DNA of 64,000 bases from Dichetophora obliterata (taxonomy: Eukaryota; Arthropoda; Insecta; Diptera; Sciomyzidae). The notes beneath the pieces were generated by a model. The model was given only the letters and a program-made list of their open reading frames with translations, was not told the DNA's origin and made no database searches. The position numbers were made by a program, and so were the translations under genes. Shown one piece after another: positions 12,796 through 23,935 of this stretch; the stretch's first letter is position 1; every line of letters begins with the position of its first letter. The stretch spans positions 97,806,115-97,870,114 of the forward strand of contig OY986435.1 in assembly GCA_963920525.1 (NCBI GenBank), written 5' to 3'.

Positions 12796-12908
12796 CTTCT
12801 GGATCGAATTCAACGTCGTGCGATATATTTGAAAGGCGATGAAATTATTTCATCCTCTCTCAACTCTCTTGGGCATTGACGTAATGTTGGTTGCCTAAGC
12901 CTTCTGTG
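12796..12908 (+). pseudogene. LINE reverse-transcriptase tail fragment
   Basis: The frame reads LLDRIQRRAIYLKGDEIISS, then LNSLGH, a stop, and RNVGCLSLLC. This resembles the segment after the RT domain of Jockey/R1-type LINEs (usual form: LDR(I/V)QRRA...L.HRR.V..L....). The stop falls where Arg is expected (CGA to TGA). It is a 37-codon scrap with no recognisable flanks. Confidence 0.6.
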
Positions 12909-15360
12909 TACACCTAGAAAAAAAAAACTCGTAAAATTCAGCAAATTTACACTTAATTTTATGTAGTTTTTGCATTTGTTTTGTGCTCATCAAAACAAGT
13001 TATTGAATTTTGCAACAATCGAGTTGTTAATAATACCAACAATTTATAATGTAGTTACAAGAGCAGAAGTTGTTAATGTAACAATGAAAGCATTTAAAAT
13101 AACTAAAAAAAAAATCGTAAATTTAACAATTGTTTAATTTAAACGAACTAAATGAGAGGCTTGTTATTTCAGCAATGCAATTATTTATATAAATTAAGAA
13201 GAGAAGTTGTTTTAAATAGTGCAGTGCAAAAATTTATCTATACAAATAAAAAGCAATCAAACTCACATTTATAATAGTTATTATTTTATTTAACATATTT
13301 AATTATATTTATTATGATGAACATAATAAATATAGAGGTCATTTAGAAAAAACTTTAATTTAATTATATTTATTTAATATCATGGCTTAAAAAAAGAGTA
13401 CATACTTGTATAAAATGCATAATATACATTGCATATTGTTATATTTATATAGAAATACCCCGTCCTATTTTTTATTACTTCATAAGAAAAGGAAAAAAGT
13501 TATTGAAAAATTAAGTTCTGTAGTTCCGAATTTTTTTAAAGCATTTTTTTAAAAACTATTGCAATGATGTAAAATTTTGTTGCTACAAAATCTACAGAAG
13601 TTTTTTTCTTCTCCTATAAAGTAAGGAGAAGAAAATGAGATAGAGCCTTTCTATATTGCAGTAACAAAATACATTATGCAAAAGTTTTATTTCGTGTTAA
13701 TGAAATCGTGCTTTTTCGGTTTCTCATTGTAGTAATGAAGATTCATTGAGAACTTTCATTCATTGAATAATCAGTTTCTTAACCTTAACGGGAACTTGTA
13801 ATTAAGTCTTAAAAAAAATTTGATAAGACCGTTTGATTAAATATTTTACAAAAAATAAAACCTTGTATGGAAATTAGTCCCTTTTGTTCAAATATCTTCA
13901 AAAGTAATTTTTCAGTATGCATATATAGTCCTTTTGAACAGAAACATCAACTTTAATGCACAAAATATTGGGAAAATTTACGATTTTCTTAATTTTTTTT
14001 TTTGTGCAAATGATAGGATTAAATATTTTAAGTGATAAGCCATGGTAAAAACAGCTTTTTTAAAAAATGTTAAACAGGAACTTTTGAACAGACACTCCTC
14101 ATTTGTATTAAGTGTTGTTTCAGAAAATATTTCAACAACATTTCATTGCAATTTCTCAAATTTGGATTTTTACAATTTTTTTTTATTGAATCAAGAAATA
14201 AAATAACATTTTTCGAAAAGTAAAAAATAATTTTTATCCAATTTTTATGTTTGTTAACTCATTTTAAAGAACAATTACATTAAAAACAAAATGCATACCT
14301 GTTTTTTTTTTAAATTTACTTCAAGAGATATTTTGAACTCTTGCAAAACGCTTCTTCATTTATTGGTCTCTTGAGCTAGTTTTAAAAGTCTATCAATTGC
14401 AAGAAACTTTATAGATTTTATTTTTATATCAAATCGACTATTTTTAGTCTATGGCGTCAACAACTCGGTCTATGGGGGAGCAAACATTTAATATACATAT
14501 AAAAATACCTTTTTATTTATCGATATCAAAAATTTCAATATTTTTTTTTTAACCAAAACTCCCCCTTTGGGTAAATCCTGGCTACGGTCCTGGTTAAAGT
14601 TATATTTCCTCCAAGATACGGGATAAGTTTTTTTTATAATAGTATAAAGATTTCCAATGTATTGTCCAATGTAATAATTAGTTCCTTTCTACGACCTACT
14701 AAGAAATGCATTTTATACAAAAATACATATATGAACGTATAACGTATAACGTAGTGCGTTATACGTATTTGTATACAGAATATAATTGCACTATGCGCCA
14801 CATAGTTTTTGTTTACGGCATCCAACTATATTGTTCTTATAGATTTAGAGTCTCTTAATACAAAAACCACAAAAAAATATTTTTATGGATACGTTATTAT
14901 TAAAAATTGTTAAATTTTTTTACGTTAGAGCTTCAAAATAAAGCTTTCAAGTAACTTCAAGCTACTTGAATCGAGTACGGCAACATACCTGTTGTTGCAT
15001 ATATTTGGACATATCTTGGATACCACTTATCCAGTTTTTGTTATTAAACCTATCAATTTAAGCCTAATAAAATTTTCTACATGTTTGTTTAACAAATTTT
15101 TTCATTTGGGTCGATGAGTAGTTTTTGCGCTATAAAAAGATATATTAAAAAAAATATTTTTTTTGGTAAGAATGCAAATCAAAAATGTCTTAGAAATTCA
15201 TAAAAAAATCGACTGCAAAAAGCAGAAAACTATTTCTTTCGAAAGTGAGAAATACATTATTATTTGAGAAAATAAGCTATCGCTGAAAGAAATTCGTGCA
15301 AAAATAAGGCCAGGAGATGCCTTTAAGTGAAGATACTAATATTCGACATTTTACTGCTTT
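12909..15360. other. AT-rich DNA with one short repeat fragment
   Basis: Mostly A/T tracts. The piece 13321-13359 (core AGAGGTCATTTAGAAAAAAC) is an inverted match to the start of the 566-bp unit arrayed at 46080-48636. Near 14730 the motif AACGTATAACGTA and its partly inverted copy TGCGTTATACGTA form a short imperfect palindrome. No gene is visible. Confidence 0.5.
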
Positions 15361-15570
15361 TACCCGACTACGGCGAAGCAAAAGGAGAGGTATATGTGTT
15401 TGACCGGTATGTATGTATGAATGTATGTATGTTCACCTGTTCCACACTCACTTCTAAGCTACTTATCATAATTTGATAAATCAGGTATCGTTGGAAGCGG
15501 TTATTTTTAGTTCGCTTATTGAAGGCTTTGACGTCACATTTAATTGATGTATGAGGACATAAAGTCATGT
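15361..15570. repeat. Interspersed repeat with GTAT microsatellite
   Basis: It starts CCCGACTACGGCGAAGC, followed by a GTATGTATG/AATGTATGTATG stretch at 15407-15432. Its CCCGACTA start is shared with the foldback MITE just downstream, which suggests related ends. Confidence 0.35.
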
Positions 15571-15704
15571 ATTAAAAAAATTTTTAAGTGCCATAATAAA
15601 CATCTTTGTTTAAAAATTGATCATCAAATAATAAATAAGTAGTTAATACTTTTGATTATATAAAAATTGTATCCCCAAAATAATTTAAATAAGTTTTAAA
15701 AATA

Positions 15705-16145
15705 AAACCCGACTACTAAAAAGCAAAAAATGTAACAAGAAAATATTCTCACCTGAAATTGTTATGTACAAACTATTACATTTTTTTTTTGTATATTAAA
15801 TAAATAATTTACACATAATATATTTTATTGCATAAAATACTAATTTATAGTGATGTTTAAAAGATATCCGTGGTCGTATGTCACCTACCCTACCAAAATA
15901 ATGCATTCTAACAGTAGTAATCGATCAAAAGCTTTAGGGCAAAGTGCGTTATACATCTAGAGGGCGACAAATGACAATATATATGAGGTGGCATACTACC
16001 ACGTATACCTTTTAAACATCATTATAAATTATTTGTTTGCAATAAAATATATTATATAACTTTAATAATTTGTACATAACAATTTCAAGTAAGAGTATTT
16101 TCTTAATTCATACTTTTTAGAGAGCGCTTTTTAGTCGTCGGGTTT
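15705..16145. mobile_element. Foldback MITE, TA-flanked
   Basis: AAACCCGACTACTAAAAAGC at the left pairs with GCTTTTTAGTCGTCGGGTTT at the right, with TA on both sides (15703-15704 and 16146-16147). The inverted repeat continues inward with mismatches: GATGTTTAAAAGATATCCG pairs with CGTATACCTTTTAAACATC, and TTGTTATGTACAAACTATTA with TAATAATTTGTACATAACAA. Almost all of the 441 bp folds into one hairpin. It is non-coding. Confidence 0.75.
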
Positions 16146-16147
16146 TA

Positions 16148-16869
16148 GTTTTTTTAACTTATTTTTTTTTACATTTTTACATTTTTGGTCATATCATACT
16201 TAGAAAGGTTGATCCAAAAATATCTGTGGTTTTAGACAGGTGGCATCTCTAAGAGATGGTCTGTATTTTAGTTTGTGTTCGTTTGAAGCATGTTTACCCA
16301 TTCTGTCCGTATGAAGAAAACCTATGAGACCATGTCAAAATTGCATTAGGGCAAGTCACAATCTTGAGTATTTGAAATTGCAAATTTGTGCAATTGTAAA
16401 AATTTCCTATAAATTGTGAACAGTCTTTTTCAGTATACTTTGATACACTTTTTGCAAGGCACAAAATTCACAGATGATTGATGAAAATCAAAATAATTTT
16501 CTACTGGAAATTTTGCTTAAATCAATTTTATGTCGCAAAAAAGCTGTTATCTCGTTTTTATTTGCTTTTCTCCATTTAAGTTTTTTTTCGGCTTTCTTTT
16601 TTTTTCATTATAAGCTGTCAGTTTACAATTTAGTGTTGCATATGTATAGTAAATATAAACCATGGATTTTAGTGTTGAATATTTTAAATAGCGTTTTAAA
16701 ACAAATCCCTGTACATTTTGTTCGTGCAGAGTAAAAATATACACTACCATTTTGCAAATGCTATGATGCAAGACCATTTGCACCAGATTGTGAACAGCCC
16801 TATTAAATATGAAGAGCATGAGTGGAAAGTTAGTTCCCATTTAAAGGCGTTGCCATTTTGAGTGGATTG
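16148..16869. other. No gene seen
   Basis: Open frames at 16474-16840 on both strands are low-complexity and show no domain. Confidence 0.45.
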
Positions 16870-17580
16870 CAAGGTGGTTACACAAAATATTGTTGGTTTC
16901 GCTGCCTTTGGGACAGCGAGCTCGTGCCGAGTATTTTGTCAAAAAGGGCTGGCTACAAAGAGAGGACATGAAAGTTGGAAGACACAACGTAAATGTTGCT
17001 CTGGTTAAAATAAAAAACATAATTTTGCCAGATTTGCACATAAAATTGGGACTAATAAAAAACTTTATCAAAAGTCTAAAGAATGAAGGAAAAACATTCA
17101 TTTTATTAAAAACATTTTTACCAAAACTGTCATTGGAAATAATCGCTGTTCGATGGCCCACAAATCAAAAAATTGTTCTGTAGCGAAGGATTCCCAGGGT
17201 TCCAAACTTCTGAAAAAAAATTTGCCTTGAATTCGTTTCTGTTGGTTGTTTCTGACTTTTTTGGGAAATAAAAAGTGTCTGGAATTCTCAAAAAGCATTC
17301 GTGACATGCTTATAAATTATGCAAATATTGGGATAAAAGATTCCTATTTCATTACATGTTAGCACCTTATTTTCTTTTTGTGCAGTCAGATTATGATTCC
17401 TTTCCCCAAATCTTGGCGAAGTAAGATGAAAACGGCGAACGTTTTCATCACCAAATGAAAAACATGGAGCAACGCTATCAAAGAACCTGGAATGAGAGCA
17501 TGATGGAAACTATATTTGGTAACTTATAAGAGAAACAAATCAGGAAAACTATAGAAGGCAAAAGAGAACTAAGATCTTTC
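16870..17580 (+). pseudogene. Decayed copy of an uncharacterised arthropod protein family
   Basis: An open frame at 16890-17183 contains AEYFVKKGWLQREDMKVGRH and then NIILPDLHIKLGLIKNFIKS, LKNEGKTF and GPQ-like WPTNQK. I recognise LPxLHIKLGLxKxFVKxL as the core of a large uncharacterised arthropod family. After the TAG at 17181-17183 the similarity resumes in other frames: a FFGxKK.S block near 17250, a YANIGIK block near 17315, a D-Y-x-x-FP block near 17390, then NGERFHHQMKNMEQRYQ and NESMM near 17430-17510, ending in REtNQEN plus a basic tail. Several frameshifts and stops show it is dead. The same C-terminal module occurs at 2041-2211, so the family is dispersed, as a mobile or retro-copied gene would be. 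The function is unknown to me. Confidence 0.6.
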
Positions 17581-18460
17581 TAATACTGTTGAACAAAAGA
17601 ACTCCTATTTAAAAAATTAATTCAAAGTAAAATTAGATCAAAAATGTAAAAACAGGAAAATGTCGAATTTTGGTACCTTCACTCAAATGCATCTCTTGCC
17701 CTTATTTTTCAAATTACTCAAAAAATTTTTAAGGAAACCTCTCCATAGAAAAGTTTTTTTTTTGCAATTTTCGTCTTTAGAGACCCCAAATCTATAAGAA
17801 AATTGTAGTGGGATGCCGCGTACAGAAATACATTTTCTGATTTTGGCGCATAGTGTTATTTGGGCGGAGCATTTATAAATGAAAAAAGTACCTGGCGCTG
17901 AGGGGATCGATACATATGGTATCTTACATTAACGACACAAATTTTTTAATGGATAAGGACTTCATCTTCTTGCTCCGGTTTTGAGTCAAAATCAGGACAT
18001 TTTTCAAACGATTTTTTGAAAAACTTCTAATGAATGGAATATATAAATATTATAGCGATAATTATTAATATATACTTTAATCACGATATGATGCCATTCT
18101 TCAGCTGCAGAAGGTTTTTTTGCAAAAAAAATTAGCAGATTGAATCAATATAATGTGGAAATTCTGCTTTTTAAAATTTGGTTTCGATATGACAACATCT
18201 CTCTATTATAAAATGTCCTTAAATATCACGGTGTTAAAAAATTTTAAATTTTTGTCAATATTGTAGTCGATTTCAGTAGATTTAAAAACGCTTATTCCGA
18301 TTCTGGCAACAGAATATTTTTGTCTTTGTTCGATTTTAAGATATGTTCTGTTATATTGAGATCAAATTTTGAATATGCACTTTTCTATCTTATAAACTTT
18401 GATCCTTATCATGCTTACTACGACATAAATTATTTTTAGAAATATGTAATTTTTTAATAT
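17581..18460. other. AT-rich DNA, no gene seen
   Basis: No recognisable features. It lies between the dead protein-family copy and the tail of the minus-strand LINE. Confidence 0.45.
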
Positions 18461-18464
18461 ATAT

Positions 18465-21400
18465 TTATTTATTTATTTATTTCACCAAGCAAGGCAATTT
18501 ACTAATTCTATTTCCATTTTTTACTTTCTTTTTTTTTTTTTTTACTTACATATTATTTAAACTAATTTCAAAAGAAAACTTAAACTACGCTAATATATCT
18601 TAAGTACTACTTTTAGGGGATGACGGAGGGGGACTAGACCAAGAAGCATAACTCTGTAGGGAGCAGTGCTTGAAAAGGACAAATTATTCCGAGTCAAAGA
18701 GAGACTTTGAGAGGGTTCGCTTAAATGTGGATTTTGGTATGGATGACTATTCACCAATAGTGCTCGCTAATATTATTAAAAATTCTACAGCACCTACTAA
18801 TGGGTTCATTATTTGCGTAAATAGTGTGGTGAATATATTCATTTAGGAGCCGCGTATGCCTAGTACGTCTAATTGGGTCATTTAGTGTAATTTTGCTGGA
18901 GATATATTCGCTATCAATAGCTCCGTTAATAACATCAAATGTGAAACATGAACTCAGTAAAATTATTCTTGATGATAGAGGCATCAGAGAGAGGAGCCTG
19001 AGTCTTTGTTCATACGGTGGCAAGTTGTTATAGTCACGGGGGTCAAAGATATCTCTTAACGCAAAAAGCAGGAATTGTTTTTGAATGGATTCAATTTTGT
19101 CGCTATGAGATTCAAAGGCTGGATTCCAAATGATGCAAGCATATTCAAGAAGTGGTCGCACTAAGGTACAGTATAACGTTTTGGTTACCCACACATTTTG
19201 GAATTCTTTAGCACGTCTTTTTATAAATCCTAGCTGTTTATTTGCCCTCGATAAGACTTTATCAAAATGTGGATTAAATCTCAGCTTATTATCTAGGACA
19301 ACTCCAAGGTCTACAATATGGTTGGTTCAGCTCAGAACAATATTATTAAGGAGGTAACTGCATTCTGGTATCAAGTTCTTACGGGAAAAACTTATCACAC
19401 AACATTTCTTAACATTTAAGTGAAGTTTATTTTGATTACACCATTGCTCAAGGGACAGCAGTTTCGGTTGTAGGAAAGTTACATCAACTTCTGATTTAAT
19501 GATCTTATATATTTTAAGGTCATCTGCGTACATAAGATGGGGAATGTCACAACGAGTAATAGATAAATCTGAAATGAAAATGTTAAAAAGTATTGGGCCA
19601 AGATGACTACCTTGTGGTACACCAGATGTGACCGGTATATCATTTGAAAAAATGCCTTGAAATTTAACAATCTGGGATCGTTCGCAGAGATAGGATTTGA
19701 TCCAATTGAGTAATAAACCGGAAATGCCAAATTTACCTAACTTCAAAATTAAGATATTATGGTCGACACGGTCAAATGCTTTACTGAAGTCTGTGTAAAC
19801 TGCATCTACTTGGCGTCCTTTTTCCATCTGATTTAACACATCGGAGACCATGATCATTAGGTTAGTGGTGGGTCGATCGGCCTTTCCGAAACCCATGTTG
19901 CTGCTCGTTTAAGCGGGGATTAATAAGACTCGTCAGCTTATCACATATTATCTTTTCAAATAATTTTGGTATAGGTGACAAGATGGCAATGCCTCTGTAA
20001 TTTTCAACAGACCTTTTATCGCCATTTTTATATATAGGTGTCAAATGGGAGATTTTCCAGTAGGATGGAAAAACACCTAAGGATAAGGATTTGTTGGAAA
20101 AGTATAAATAAGGGAATGGCAAGATTGTTTATACATTGAACTAACAAACTTGGTGGTATGAGGTCTGGTCCAGGTCCTTTGTTTGAATCAAGTTCCATGA
20201 TAGCATTAACAATTTCATTCAGCGTCAGACTGATATTGTTTATAATGTCTGTCGCATTAGGAGAGGGGGAGGAATAGAGAGTCTGGGTTGTGGGAGCACA
20301 GAAAACTTCTCTAAAGTGATTTGCAAAAAGATTACAGATCTCTTGGAGGTTGGAAGAAATTGTATTGCCTTTAAACATAGATGAGGGGTATCCAGCTGAT
20401 TTACGTTTGACATTAACGAAATCAAAAAATTTTTTAGGTTCTCTAAGAATTTTTTCCCCAATAAGGTTGGTATAAGTTCTATAAGCATCATTTGATTTTA
20501 TAGAGAACTCATTGTAGAGCTCTTCGTATCTCATTTTGATTTCATCGCTTACATTTACGCCTTTCTTAATGAATTTGTATAGCTTGTTTCGTTGGTTTCT
20601 TATATGTCTGAGACTTTGGTCAAGCCATGGTTCTGAAAGTTTATTTTTTTTCTTTATCTTAGGCACAAATTTTTCAATACTTGTGAAAAGGCGTTGGTAG
20701 AAAAGTGAAGTAGCACTATCTATTTACAAATTTAATAGATCGTTCCAGTTATAGGCATTCAAATCAATTTTTATACTGTCATAATCGGCATTAAGAAAGT
20801 CGAACACAATTGTGTTATTAAATGAGGTGGTAAAAGACATGTTGTTACTAGGAAATTCTACAGTTAAAGCAGTGTGGTGGAGTGTATCAGAAAATAAGTG
20901 TTCAGCCTGAGTAGTTGCAGTAATCTTTATTTCATCATACGAATTAGCAAAGACTAAATCCAACCAGTTGCCGTTCCGATTTGGGGTTGGATTAACTTGT
21001 TGTAGGTCATTGCTATAAAAGGTACTAAGTAAATTAAAGTCTATCGAGCTTGAAAGGTTAACCGGAAGAAGATAATTGTCATTTTTATCGACGATAAATG
21101 AGATATTTGGACGATTGAAGTCTCCAAAAATTATAACTTTATCTTCCTCATTTAAGGTTGCGGTTAACGATTGGACTGTTTCACATAAATCGTTGTATGT
21201 TGTTTCGATAGAGCAGGGGGGAATGTAGAAGACAACAATGTAAATAAAAATATTGGTCCCTGAGCGAACTTTGATGATACGGTGTTCAAAGAGTGTGTGA
21301 GAGGTTGTTGCAACAAGCTCGCTTTCTAAAGAGTTATGAGTTGCAATCATAACACCACCTCCACGGGAGAGACCTCTGTGGCCAAAGTCCCGATCATTTC

Positions 21401-21560
21401 GATAAACTGTCCAATTGCAGTTAAGAATCTCTTCGTTTTTGAAAGTATCGTTTAACCATGTTTCGGTGAAAACTAGTACTTGGAAGAGGCAAGATTTCGC
21501 GTCAACAAAGAGTAATATACTCTGAAGTAGGCATTTGTGGTCAGATCGTTATGAAATTCT
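18465..21560 (-). mobile_element. Jockey-like non-LTR retrotransposon, decayed
   Basis: On the minus strand the order is endonuclease, linker, reverse transcriptase and C-terminal tail, as in Jockey/CR1-group LINE ORF2. The 3' end is marked by an (AAAT)n tail, seen as ATTTATTTATTTATTT at 18468-18483. No ORF1 is found upstream of 21560, and the frame meets a stop near there, so the copy looks 5'-truncated. No target duplication could be assigned. Confidence 0.8.
18751..21530 (-). pseudogene. LINE ORF2: endonuclease and reverse transcriptase
   Basis: The endonuclease (about 21530-20724) shows TETWL, SRGGGVMIA and IIFGDFNRP motifs of the APE-type domain. The linker spans 20666-20110. The RT shows FSKAFDRVDH (motif A), SGVPQGSHLGPILFN (motif B) and MYADDLKIYK (catalytic YADD at 19519-19530). 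The tail contains LYCTLVRPLLEYACIIWNP, which is typical after the RT of Jockey/CR1-type elements. The lesions are a stop at 20724-20726, a frameshift near 20100-20120, a frameshift near 19880, and a TGA at 19327-19329. The protein would nick target DNA and copy its own RNA at the nick. This copy cannot make it. Clade assignment from motifs alone is tentative. Confidence 0.85.
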
Positions 21561-21634
21561 GTATGTGTTTGGTTTATCCTATTATCGTATCAGCTAATTT
21601 CGCCCTAATTTCTAACAATTTTACGACTTTAAAG

Positions 21635-22010
21635 AATATAGGTATTTCCACAGGAAAGTCTACCGTGACCAAAAAATTAAAACTTATTAAAAACTTATTA
21701 TTTTATGATATTATCTAAGAGAAACATTTTAATTTTATTAATTTAAGCAATTTGTACATAAAATTATTAACCATGATGATCACATCGTCTGCACTGTTTC
21801 ACAAATGTAGTTTTTCTTTTTCGTAAGTGTTTAGTAAATGTTTCATAAACATTTTTGTTTTATTAAAAATGGAAGGCATTGGCTAAAGATAATGAAAAAA
21901 TGGTTGATGCAATTAAAGGAAAATATATTGAATTTGTTTTTAATTACCTAATTACATAATTACTTAACTACCTAATTACTTAATTACCCAATTAAATTGC
22001 AATGGAAAAA
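21635..22010 (+). repeat. Dispersed repeat, inverted partner at 50135-50510
   Basis: About 375 bp match the reverse complement of 50135-50510 with moderate divergence. Both copies hold a frame reading KWKALAKDNEKMV followed by (D/E)A. Its conservation between copies suggests a former coding segment. Both contain TAATTAC-type simple repeats on one side. The element class is unknown. Confidence 0.6.
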
Positions 22011-22055
22011 ACTGTCCCGTGCGACCTGTCCCGTGCGACCTGTCCCGTGCGACCG
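22011..22055 (+). repeat. Three tandem copies of a GC-rich 14-mer
   Basis: CTGTCCCGTGCGAC is repeated three times in a row inside AT-rich DNA. Further single copies of the core TCCCGTGCGA lie near 22226 and 22397. Confidence 0.75.
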
Positions 22056-22837
22056 AGCTTAATATTAAATTAAAAAATAAGTGTTAAATATTATTGGGTA
22101 AAATAAAAGCAATTTAAAAGAAACACCAATGCACAATATCTATAAAATAAACTCTTTGAAATATTCCTTCAGACTTCGCTGAATTCGGCGCTTGAGTTGT
22201 TGTCCTCGAAAAAAACTTCCGTTTTTGTCCCGTGCGAACCCCGTTGTTTTTGGCAATTATTTTTAAAAGCAAAAATTACCGATAATCAACCTTAGCACCA
22301 CTTATAGAGCTTACTATGAGTTATAAGTTAAAACCATTATCAAAATATAAATCCGTGTTATTACTACTTTTTTTTCAATTTAACTGCGTACGACTGTCCC
22401 GTGCGACACCATGGAAATGCCCATATGTCATTTTGAAAGACATTAAATTAAAATTATGTTTTATAGTCATTTTGAAGGGCATTAAATTAGAATTATGTTT
22501 TATCGGAAAAAATTTCATGTATTCTTTTTTTTACAAGATCAAAAAACCTGGTTATACAAACCAGGTTTGGTCTTTGACCTGAAAGGAAAGTGATACATTA
22601 TTTAGAGGAATTGATTGGAACCATACGTAAATTATTGATTAGGCGAAACAACCGTGAAAAACAATTTGAATTGCTTTTAACCGAGGCTAGTGTTATGCCT
22701 TAACCTCGGCAAAAATTTCCAGCCCTTAGTTGTTACTGTCCTTTAATTCCACATTTTTTACAATTTAGTTGTGGATTTTTAGTTTTCCATAATTCTTAAA
22801 TGTAGGAAAGAACAAAGAAAGTGAAAAGATCCATGCT
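22056..22837. other. Non-coding DNA with short hairpins
   Basis: Two short inverted repeats are visible: AACCTGGT paired with ACCAGGTT at about 22545-22566, and CCGAGG paired with CCTCGG at 22681-22709. An 88-codon open frame at 22316-22582 spans a repeated TTAAATTA-type segment and is not convincing. Confidence 0.4.
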
Positions 22838-22910
22838 CAAACACGGATTCGAAGCCGGGACCTCTGGGTTGATTGTCAAGCGGACTCTCCCCTAGACTAC
22901 AAAGGCCGAC
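22838..22910 (-). repeat. tRNA-like SINE head
   Basis: Read on the minus strand, TAGTCTAGGGG (22889-22899) resembles a Pol III A box and GGCTTCGAATCCG (22844-22856) a B box, spaced as in a tRNA. The intervening anticodon-arm region does not fold cleanly and no CCA or acceptor pairing is seen. I therefore call a tRNA-derived SINE or tRNA pseudogene rather than a functional tRNA. Confidence 0.55.
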
Positions 22911-22979
22911 AAATATAATCAATATTTGGCTTAGTACCTATAAATTCATCTAAGAATCTTTCCAATAAAATTTTTTTAT

Positions 22980-23260
22980 AATTTAGGTAATTTTTGAGGA
23001 TATATTAGAGCAGGAAGATCTGATCAGAACAGGACGAAGTTCTGTGGAACTCCATTTCACGTTTGTATTAACCGAATCACTTCTTAAAATTGTTCATACA
23101 CTTAGCTTGTAAAAAATTTACTGATTTTAAGAACAAACCGGAGCAGGAAGATGCAATCATATCGAAATTAAATTTTGTAGTTTTCATATTTGTTACAATA
23201 CCTGTCGAATACCTGAGCCAAATCGGTTCTATGTACTTTTGAAATTTGCTCCGACTTTGT
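22980..23260 (+). repeat. Dispersed repeat, partner at 45460-45725
   Basis: It shares GAACAGGAC, CATTTCA(C/T)GTTTGTA and GAGCAGGAAGATGCAATCA blocks, in the same order and orientation, with 45460-45725. The motif GAGCAGGAAGATC/G also occurs twice within the block, which suggests an internal duplication. No coding potential. Confidence 0.55.
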
Positions 23261-23603
23261 AATTATTTGCACACATATTTTATTCGTGTTTTTGTTTTAA
23301 TTTATTTTTAAGTGTATGTGCTTAATTCTCATGGGTTCAGAAAACTTGTAAATTTAAAACCACGCTTTGAGAATGGAAGTTGCCATTTTTATTTTGTATA
23401 GATATTACACATCTGCATGAATGCATAAAATGCTACCCAAGAGACACTCTCTGAAATTTTTTGCCAAGGCGTCATTCAATTCTTTCGCGATGAAACGCAA
23501 TGAGTTCACGAAAAAGAGAGATGAAGTTCATTGAGATAGCGAGTTCTTTGTTCTCACTGTTCTCGCATCTTCCATGGATCGCACTCAGCAGAACCCACTA
23601 GAC

Positions 23604-23926
23604 CATGATACAATTATTTGACAAGGTAGCCGTGACAGTTTTTTGGCGATTGGTAGTTGTCAAAAACAGCTAAAGAATGTTGTAGTTTGCTGCTGTTGAC
23701 TAGCAATGTGCTTATTTTTAACTTATCTTTGATTCATTAAATTTATTCGCGAAGTTGATTGAAATGTTTTTAGTTTGTTGCGGTTGACTAGCTATGCTTA
23801 ATTCGTCACTTATTTTTCACTTTTCTTTGATTAATTGCATAAACAGCTAATTTTGACAACTACCCACCGCCGCTCGTGAGAAAAAAGCCAGTCTACGCGG
23901 CTACCTTGTCAAATAATTGTATCATG
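23604..23926. mobile_element. MITE with perfect 29-bp ends and 9-bp duplication (copy 2)
   Basis: The element starts CATGATACAATTATTTGACA and ends in the exact inverse, TGTCAAATAATTGTATCATG. The terminal inverted repeat is perfect for 29 bp (23604-23632 and 23898-23926). The 9-bp duplication CCACTAGAC lies at 23595-23603 and 23927-23935. The inner region has a second, imperfect inverted arrangement (GTTGACTAGC blocks). It is non-coding. It is related to 1671-1888 but about 105 bp longer. The 9-bp duplication suggests MULE-type or Merlin-type mobilisation. Confidence 0.9.
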
Positions 23927-23935
23927 CCACTAGAC

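Noticed and set aside
15407..15432. CRISPR-like regular repeats
   Set aside because: GTAT-type microsatellite without spacers; the window is eukaryotic.
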